Shown piece by piece: positions 15,262 to 19,712 of a DNA stretch of 19,712 nt. Position numbers and translations under genes: made by a program. Source of the stretch: Rhodospirillales bacterium (lineage in GTDB: Bacteria > Pseudomonadota > Alphaproteobacteria > QKFK01 > SZUA-500); contig QKFK01000048.1 in the NCBI GenBank assembly GCA_003252195.1, forward strand, positions 1-19,712. The letters are read 5' to 3'. Numbering within the stretch: position 1 is the stretch's first letter; every line of letters starts with the position of its first letter. The notes under the pieces were generated by a model that ran no database searches, was not told the origin of the DNA, and saw only the letters and a program-made list of their open reading frames with translations.

Positions 15262-15906
15262 TTATCTGGTTTCGCCCCTAGCTATAATAGCTCGGACGTT
15301 GTTTTGATTTATTTGATTAGACTTTTTACGTTCTTGTTTATATTTGGCCAGATAAGAGAGCTTATTAAGCATAGCGCTTGAGCAATTGTTTTTATGCAAG
15401 TTAACTTCTTCTAATGGGTGAATAGGGTTCTTAATTAAACTAACACATTCTCGGGTTGCCGCATCATCGATTTTGTTACCCCATAAATCGACGTTACGCA
15501 ATGTTGAGCTATCTCTTAAAGAAACTGACATACTCTCAAACATTTCATTATCTATGGAAGAAGACATTAAGCTCAATTCTTTTATTGGTAATTTTTTAAT
15601 TACCTTTGAAATCTCTTCATTAGAGAGCACGCTTATATTGTTGCCATGCAATGAAAGACTAGACAGTTTTTTCAAGCCATCTGATTTATCCGCTAACCCT
15701 GACAAAAGAAGCCCAAAAGCCTCATCATCCATAGAAGAAGATTCAAAATTAATTTTATTTATATTAGACTTTTTAGAAATTGCATCAACAAAATCTATCA
15801 CCATATTGGCACTAATTTTGCCTTTAAATGATATCTCATGCCCATTGTTCTTAGCAACTCTATCAACAATAGCTTTGAATTTTTTTGTATAAGCCTTATC
15901 TTCCAT
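15262..15906 (-). CDS. LRR (ribonuclease-inhibitor-like) protein, array member D
   Basis: A 214-residue LRR protein: a helical, Lys-rich head (1-46); repeats about 47-175 including LSSLSLHGNNISVL (81-94), IKELSLMSSSIDNE (108-121) and LRNVDLWGNKIDDAA (136-150); last full repeat with CVSLIKNPIHPLEEV (154-168); cap helix from Ser176 (SSAMLNKLSYLAKYK); tail ending IIARGETR. One repeat is shorter than in the other members. The ATG at 15906 follows AGGAATGG. It lies 23 bp behind member E, and a candidate promoter follows before member C. No signal peptide; function unknown. Confidence 0.9.
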   Translation of the reverse strand: MEDKAYTKKFKAIVDRVAKNNGHEISFKGKISANMVIDFVDAISKKSNINKINFESSSMDDEAFGLLLSGLADKSDGLKKLSSLSLHGNNISVLSNEEISKVIKKLPIKELSLMSSSIDNEMFESMSVSLRDSSTLRNVDLWGNKIDDAATRECVSLIKNPIHPLEEVNLHKNNCSSAMLNKLSYLAKYKQERKKSNQINQNNVRAIIARGETR

Positions 15907-15929
15907 AAACCATTCCTAAAAAAGAGGTT

Positions 15930-16553
15930 CTACCTACCCCTTTTGCTATTCCGTTTGGATATTAGCCCTAAATTAGAATTATTTTTATTAGCTCTTTGCT
16001 TTAAACGCAATATCTTTTTAGGTTTTTCAACTATTGCATTGGCTATTTTAACACCCATTTCATTACTCATCAAAGCATTTACGCTTCTTAACTCTCTCAA
16101 ATTATGAAACGGATCTCTCAATATTCGTAAAAACGGCATCATTCCATCATCAGTTAAGCGACTGTCTCTTATATCAAGATTCTTAATCTTTTTATTAGAA
16201 AACACAAAATCTTGTAGCGGTTTAACATTATTATCGTCTATATGACTGTTAGAAAAATCTATATCTTCTAGCGCTGGTAGTTTTTTTAAAAAAGATACAA
16301 TAGGAAACAAACTATTTTTACTACCCACATCACTGTAATTCATAGCAACAGATTTAACCGATTTTAATTTATGACTATTTTTAGAAAGCTCTTCAAAAAA
16401 ATTATTATATTCTTTTTCTGAACCAGATGTAGACGATAAAACTATTTTCTTTAGTGAACCATCTTCTGGAATATCCCGAATAATCTCCTCGACAATATTA
16501 TCGTAAAGATTAATAGAAGAAACTATCAATAGTTTTTGATTATCAACATACAT
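15930..16553 (-). CDS. LRR (ribonuclease-inhibitor-like) protein, array member E (close paralogue of F)
   Basis: A 207-residue protein with head 1-32 and LRRs about 33-162; repeat cores include LEDIDFSNSHIDDNN (95-109) and IKNLDIRDSRLTDDG (123-137). The last full repeat reads PFLRILRDPFHNL (140-152), the cap helix starts near Ser163 (SNEMGVKIANAIVEKP), and the tail is strongly basic, ending ISKRNSKRGR. It shares IVSFLKKLPALE and KPLQDFV with member F and stays similar at the DNA level, so the two arose by a fairly recent tandem duplication. The ribosome-binding site before the ATG at 16553 is weak (GGA only), so the exact start is less sure. Confidence 0.88.
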   Translation of the reverse strand: MYVDNQKLLIVSSINLYDNIVEEIIRDIPEDGSLKKIVLSSTSGSEKEYNNFFEELSKNSHKLKSVKSVAMNYSDVGSKNSLFPIVSFLKKLPALEDIDFSNSHIDDNNVKPLQDFVFSNKKIKNLDIRDSRLTDDGMMPFLRILRDPFHNLRELRSVNALMSNEMGVKIANAIVEKPKKILRLKQRANKNNSNLGLISKRNSKRGR

Positions 16554-16596
16554 TATTCATCAAATCCAATCAGTTTTTATCTGCAACCAAGACCAA

Positions 16597-17250
16597 TCAT
16601 CGTCCATTTTTCTTATTTCTTTGAGAGATAATATCTATATTACCCCTTTTATTATTATTTATGCGATTTAGGCTAGATATTTTCTTTCTTTTCTCAATTG
16701 TTGCCTTTCCTACTCTTGCTTCCATTTCAGAACTAACGAACCCCATTCCATCAGCCACCTTTAACTCTACCAGCCCATGAAAGGGATTACTCAACAACGG
16801 CAAGAAAGGACGAACCCCATCATCTGTTAAAGAGCTCTCTTCAATATTGAGTTTTTTTATATTCTTATTTGAAGCAACAAAATCTTGTAGTGGTTTAATG
16901 TTATTATCATCTAAGCAATTATTTGAAAAATCTACACTCTCTAAAGCAGGAAGTTTTTTAAGAAATGAAACTATTGCTTCAATAGAATTATTTCCACCAA
17001 CATCACATGTGTTCATCTCTATTTTTTTAAGAGATTGCAATTTATATGCATTTTTACTCAATTGCTCTAACAACTTATCATATTCTGCTGGTGAACCCTT
17101 AGTCTCTGATAGCTCGAGTGATTTTAGAGAACCATTTTGAGGAATAGCTTTAATTATAGCATCTACGTTACTAGCCGTAATATCAGTTTTTGATACCCTT
17201 AATATTCTTTCACTACCATCATACAAAGTAGTTAGCGCAATATTATCCAT
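16597..17250 (-). CDS. LRR (ribonuclease-inhibitor-like) protein, array member F (close paralogue of E)
   Basis: A 217-residue protein with head 1-41, LRRs about 42-172 (LKSLELSETKG, LESVDFSNNCLDDNN, IKKLNIEESSLTDDG), last full repeat RPFLPLLSNPFHGL (147-160), cap helix from Ser173 (SSEMEARVGKATIEKRKK), and a tail with an Asn-rich linker ending IISQRNKKNGR. It is the nearest relative of member E, most alike from residue 85 to 155. The ATG at 17250 is 3 bp after the member G stop, with GGGGAG 7 bases upstream inside the end of G, so the two are probably translationally coupled. Confidence 0.9.
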   Translation of the reverse strand: MDNIALTTLYDGSERILRVSKTDITASNVDAIIKAIPQNGSLKSLELSETKGSPAEYDKLLEQLSKNAYKLQSLKKIEMNTCDVGGNNSIEAIVSFLKKLPALESVDFSNNCLDDNNIKPLQDFVASNKNIKKLNIEESSLTDDGVRPFLPLLSNPFHGLVELKVADGMGFVSSEMEARVGKATIEKRKKISSLNRINNNKRGNIDIISQRNKKNGR

Positions 17251-17253
17251 AGG

Positions 17254-17922
17254 CTATCTCCCCGCACCTCTGCTTATTATAGCCCTAGAAGCCCCATTTC
17301 CAGTAAAAGCTCCCGATGGATTTTTTATACCATGAAGAGCGTTTTTTCTAGCTATTCTAATTGGCTTAGCTTTTGTTGCCCTGTCTAATCTATCTCGCAT
17401 ATCATCACTCGCGCCACAACTAGCCGTAGCGATATCCAACAACTTAGCATCTGCAGAATTTATCATACACAAATATGGAGCTAGCCCTTTATCAGTTACA
17501 GTTTCAACAAATTCAACCGATAGTTTTCTCAATGAAGAACCAGCTACGGCCTCTGAAACAGCTAACAAATCTTTATCCGCTACATTTGTTTTTGTTAGGC
17601 TAAAATCTTTTAAATTTGGAAATACTTTTAGCATATCTGGTATAAAGTCGAATGACTCAAGTTTCATTCTACATAATGAAACATATGTAACCGCAGGAAA
17701 TTCCTTCCCCCGAAGCTCTTTAAACAATTTATCAAAAGGTTTACCTCTTGCTTCGCAACTATCGAAACTAAGCCCAAAAGCTTTTGTCTCTGGTGACAAA
17801 TTTTCTGATATCTTTGTAATATTATCTTCGGTTAACAAAGCACTAGAGATTCTATAAAAATCCCCCTTATTTTGTTTCATTTCACTTACTGAGTAATCAA
17901 ATGATGTATTATCATAATGCAT
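17254..17922 (-). CDS. LRR (ribonuclease-inhibitor-like) protein, array member G
   Basis: I prefer the ATG at 17922 (222 residues): it starts after the member H stop, has GGTGTG upstream, and gives a head length like that of its paralogues. An in-frame ATG at 17967 would add 15 residues and overlap H by 20 bp without a ribosome-binding site. LRRs span about 45-168 (VTYVSLCRMKLES, LKDFSLTKTNVADKD, LRKLSVEFVETVTDKG); the last full repeat has APYLCMINSADAKL (148-161); the cap helix starts near Ser172 (SDDMRDRLDRATKAKP). The linker before the tail is the longest in the array, with a Gly/Asn/Pro-rich stretch, and the tail ends IISRGAGR. Function unknown. Confidence 0.87.
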   Translation of the reverse strand: MHYDNTSFDYSVSEMKQNKGDFYRISSALLTEDNITKISENLSPETKAFGLSFDSCEARGKPFDKLFKELRGKEFPAVTYVSLCRMKLESFDFIPDMLKVFPNLKDFSLTKTNVADKDLLAVSEAVAGSSLRKLSVEFVETVTDKGLAPYLCMINSADAKLLDIATASCGASDDMRDRLDRATKAKPIRIARKNALHGIKNPSGAFTGNGASRAIISRGAGR

Positions 17923-17947
17923 TGTCACACCACAAAAAATTAAAAAA

Positions 17948-18613
17948 CTATCTACGTCCTCTTGCATTAATATGCTTAAGATTAACCATGGATTTCTTTG
18001 CTATATTTTCTTTTATTTGCTTAATTTTTGGCTTTAGATCAAGAGCATAACCAACAGCATTTTTCGCAGCTGGTGATATATTTTTACCATCAATCAACAA
18101 TGTATCCACCCTCGCTGCTGGGTTTCTTGCCACACGAGCATATGCAAGAGCTGTCTTATCAGATAAAGAATCACCTTTTAGCATTAGAACTTCAAGTTTT
18201 TTAGCCCCAACAACAGCGTCTCTTATACTTATAGCGGCATCATCAGAGAATGTATCCGAAGATAAGTAAAATGCTTTCATTTTATCTAATGCTATTAGCT
18301 TATTCACACTACTAGCAGAGGCACCTGAGACATCACTATTATCAAGTTGCACCACCTGAAGATTAGGAAACAAATTATGATCGATTATTGCATCAACTAC
18401 TTTTTTAAACTCTTTATCTCCGAGTTTGGTATTTTTAAACCATAGTTGCTTTGTTCCATTACCTGATACCTTAGCCTCTTCTATAAGCTTAGGAGTATAT
18501 TTAGAAAAATCACTAATTTCTTCAAAAGAAATGATAAAATCATTCTCTCTCATCTTATATATAGACGAGTTAAATATAACGTCATCATTATCTGGATTAA
18601 CATCAATAATCAC
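17948..18613 (-). CDS. LRR (ribonuclease-inhibitor-like) protein, array member H
   Basis: A 221-residue protein that starts with GTG at 18613 (GGTGTTGAT just upstream, and about 26 bases after a strong promoter); an ATG at 18553 would shorten it by 20 residues. The acidic head covers 1-53 and the LRRs about 54-178 (LQVVQLDNSDVSG, MKAFYLSSDTFSDD, LEVLMLKGDSLSDK). The last full repeat is the most eroded of the array (LAYARVARNPAARV, 156-169). The cap helix begins at Ser180 (SPAAKNAVGYALDLKP), and the tail ends INARGRR. Repeats are richer in Asp and Ala than those of other members. No signal peptide; function unknown. Confidence 0.87.
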   Translation of the reverse strand: MIIDVNPDNDDVIFNSSIYKMRENDFIISFEEISDFSKYTPKLIEEAKVSGNGTKQLWFKNTKLGDKEFKKVVDAIIDHNLFPNLQVVQLDNSDVSGASASSVNKLIALDKMKAFYLSSDTFSDDAAISIRDAVVGAKKLEVLMLKGDSLSDKTALAYARVARNPAARVDTLLIDGKNISPAAKNAVGYALDLKPKIKQIKENIAKKSMVNLKHINARGRR

Positions 18614-18645
18614 ATCAACACCAATAAAACAAATAAAAGTAGGTT

Positions 18646-18674
18646 ACTATAGCTTATTTTTGTCTATTTGTCAA
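18646..18674 (-). promoter_or_regulatory. Sigma-70-type promoter upstream of array member H
   Basis: On the minus strand a consensus TTGACA (18669-18674) is followed after exactly 17 bases by TATAGT (18646-18651), which differs from TATAAT at one position. It sits in the 72-bp gap between members I and H, and transcription would begin about 26 bases before the GTG of H. No terminator for member I is seen between the genes. Confidence 0.7.
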
Positions 18675-18685
18675 CCCCACAACAC

Positions 18686-19414
18686 CTATCTAGAGGCACC
18701 ACCACGGTTAACATTGATAGCAGAAATAGCATTGTTTTTACGCGCTCTTTGCTTCTTAATTTCAGCATAAGTTTTAACCTTATTTTTCATCATCGCCGAA
18801 ACATTAGTATCACCACCAACATCAATATAATTTAGTTTTGTTTGCGGATTACCCAAAATACTAACGAGCTTAACCACAGATTTATCAGTTATATTTTTAC
18901 AATCATGCAACACAAGCCTTTCTACAGACCCTTGATTTTCTTTAGAGTTAACAATGCTCATTATATTAGCATCATTAATTCCTTCATTCTGAAAGAAATC
19001 TAGTTCTTTTAAGTTAGGCGATTTTTGTAGCAATGACACTAAAGCATTAAGATCTTTATTACTCATTTCATTTTTTGATGACAATTTAAGCGAACGCAAA
19101 TGCTTACTAAAGCCCTTTTCAACCAATGTATTCATCACATTGGGAAAATCATCAAACTTAACATCAACCAGCAACAGTTCAAAATCTCTATTGCTTGAAG
19201 ATAGTGTCTTAACAAGTCTGTTAAGCTCATCATCACCGAATTTCATATTCTTGGCTAAAATATTATCAGACTCATTTTTCTGAAACTTTGAAAGGAAAAA
19301 GTGATATTGCCATACATTAACATCTCTAGCAACTAGAGGTAAAACATCAGTATTTTTCTGCTCATTTTTCACAGAAACATCTGACTTTTTCTTTCTTTTA
19401 AACCAATCTAGCAT
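18686..19414 (-). CDS. LRR (ribonuclease-inhibitor-like) protein, array member I
   Basis: The longest complete member, 242 residues. It has an unusual amphipathic, very basic N-terminus (MLDWFKRKKK), which could touch a membrane or nucleic acid; the head runs to about 55. LRRs cover about 56-204 (LRSLKLSSKNEMSNKD, LKELDFFQNEGINDAN, VERLVLHDCKNITDKS), with one repeat more than some siblings. The last full repeat has LVSILGNPQTKL (183-194), the cap helix starts at Ser206 (SAMMKNKVKTYAEIKK), and the tail ends INVNRGGASR. The ATG at 19414 follows GGTGATGGG. It lies 40 bp behind member J. Partner and role are unknown. Confidence 0.9.
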   Translation of the reverse strand: MLDWFKRKKKSDVSVKNEQKNTDVLPLVARDVNVWQYHFFLSKFQKNESDNILAKNMKFGDDELNRLVKTLSSSNRDFELLLVDVKFDDFPNVMNTLVEKGFSKHLRSLKLSSKNEMSNKDLNALVSLLQKSPNLKELDFFQNEGINDANIMSIVNSKENQGSVERLVLHDCKNITDKSVVKLVSILGNPQTKLNYIDVGGDTNVSAMMKNKVKTYAEIKKQRARKNNAISAINVNRGGASR

Positions 19415-19454
19415 TTACCCATCACCAAGACAAAAGACTATTACATTCACCCAA

Positions 19455-19712
19455 TTACCTACCACTTATTCTTTGTGAAATATTTTTAATATTAACAGAA
19501 TTTATATCTCTTACTTTTTGCATGCGCCTTCTTTTCTCTACATATGCTGCCTTATTCTTAATCGCAATACCCAGCTCTTTGTAGGTTGCTTTTGAAATAG
19601 CATCAGCAGAAACCTCTGGCATAAAGCTATAAAAACTAGCCTCTTCTAGCGATGTGTGTTTTTCAGATATGTTTTTTATATATTCTCGGACACATTTGTT
19701 AGTTATCACGTT
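19455..19712 (-). CDS. LRR protein, array member J, C-terminal part (5' end outside window)
   Basis: The frame is open to the window edge, so the GTG at 19709 is probably internal. The 86 visible residues begin inside an LRR (ITNKCVREYIKNIS), which aligns with ITDKSVVKLVSILG of member I, and continue into a cap helix (SADAISKATYKELGIAIKNK) that is longer than in its siblings. A Lys/Arg-rich linker (EKRRRMQKVRD) leads to the tail ending NISQRISGR. It shows that the array goes on beyond this window. Confidence 0.85.
   Translation of the reverse strand, partial: NVITNKCVREYIKNISEKHTSLEEASFYSFMPEVSADAISKATYKELGIAIKNKAAYVEKRRRMQKVRDINSVNIKNISQRISGR

Noticed and set aside
13121..19712. The LRR run as fragments of one large broken gene
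   Set aside because: Each unit has its own head, cap helix, tail and stop, and most have a ribosome-binding site, so they are separate genes.
13121..19712. Repeat pattern of the LRR genes as a CRISPR or DNA repeat array
   Set aside because: The periodicity is at protein level with diverged DNA; no short identical DNA repeats with even spacers exist.

Overview
The window looks like a chromosomal segment of an A+T-rich alphaproteobacterium. The evidence is gene order and family type: ispH, a type II (APH-fold) thrB and rnhA in one run; ffh-rpsP-rimM-trmD-rplS in one operon with a leuB-like gene and asd directly behind it; and an S16 protein with an Ala/Glu-rich tail. No tRNA, rRNA, CRISPR array, transposase or phage gene was recognised. 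Reduced leucine genes and a large family of leucine-rich-repeat (LRR) proteins would fit a host-associated or predatory lineage, but that is inference.

Layout. 1-2853 (+): the 3' end of ispH, an AlbA_2/Schlafen-type gene, thrB and rnhA, tightly packed. 3052-5980 (-): a long DsbD/ScsB-type disulfide reductase and, just behind it, a small one-helix membrane protein. 6070-6648 (+): a YqgE/UPF0301 gene, which shares a bidirectional terminator with the next block. 6803-8979 (-): asd and, upstream of it, a strongly diverged LeuB-like protein that has lost most catalytic residues of the family. 9093-12830 (-): the translation and secretion operon ffh-rpsP-rimM-trmD-rplS, closed by a strong terminator. 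The 3' end of ffh carries a perfect 23-bp tandem duplication.

13121-19712 (-): ten consecutive genes (nine complete, the last cut by the window edge) encoding small proteins of about 207-242 residues made of ribonuclease-inhibitor-like LRRs. They differ greatly in sequence but share one design: a non-LRR head, about five LRRs, a conserved last full repeat, a Ser-led capping helix, and a basic tail ending in Arg (nine) or Lys (one). Two candidate sigma-70 promoters inside the array share an 11-bp word. This array, with its constant C-terminal tail, is the most likely undescribed system in the window. Its function is unknown; one hypothesis is a diversified set of binding or effector proteins exported through a C-terminal basic signal.
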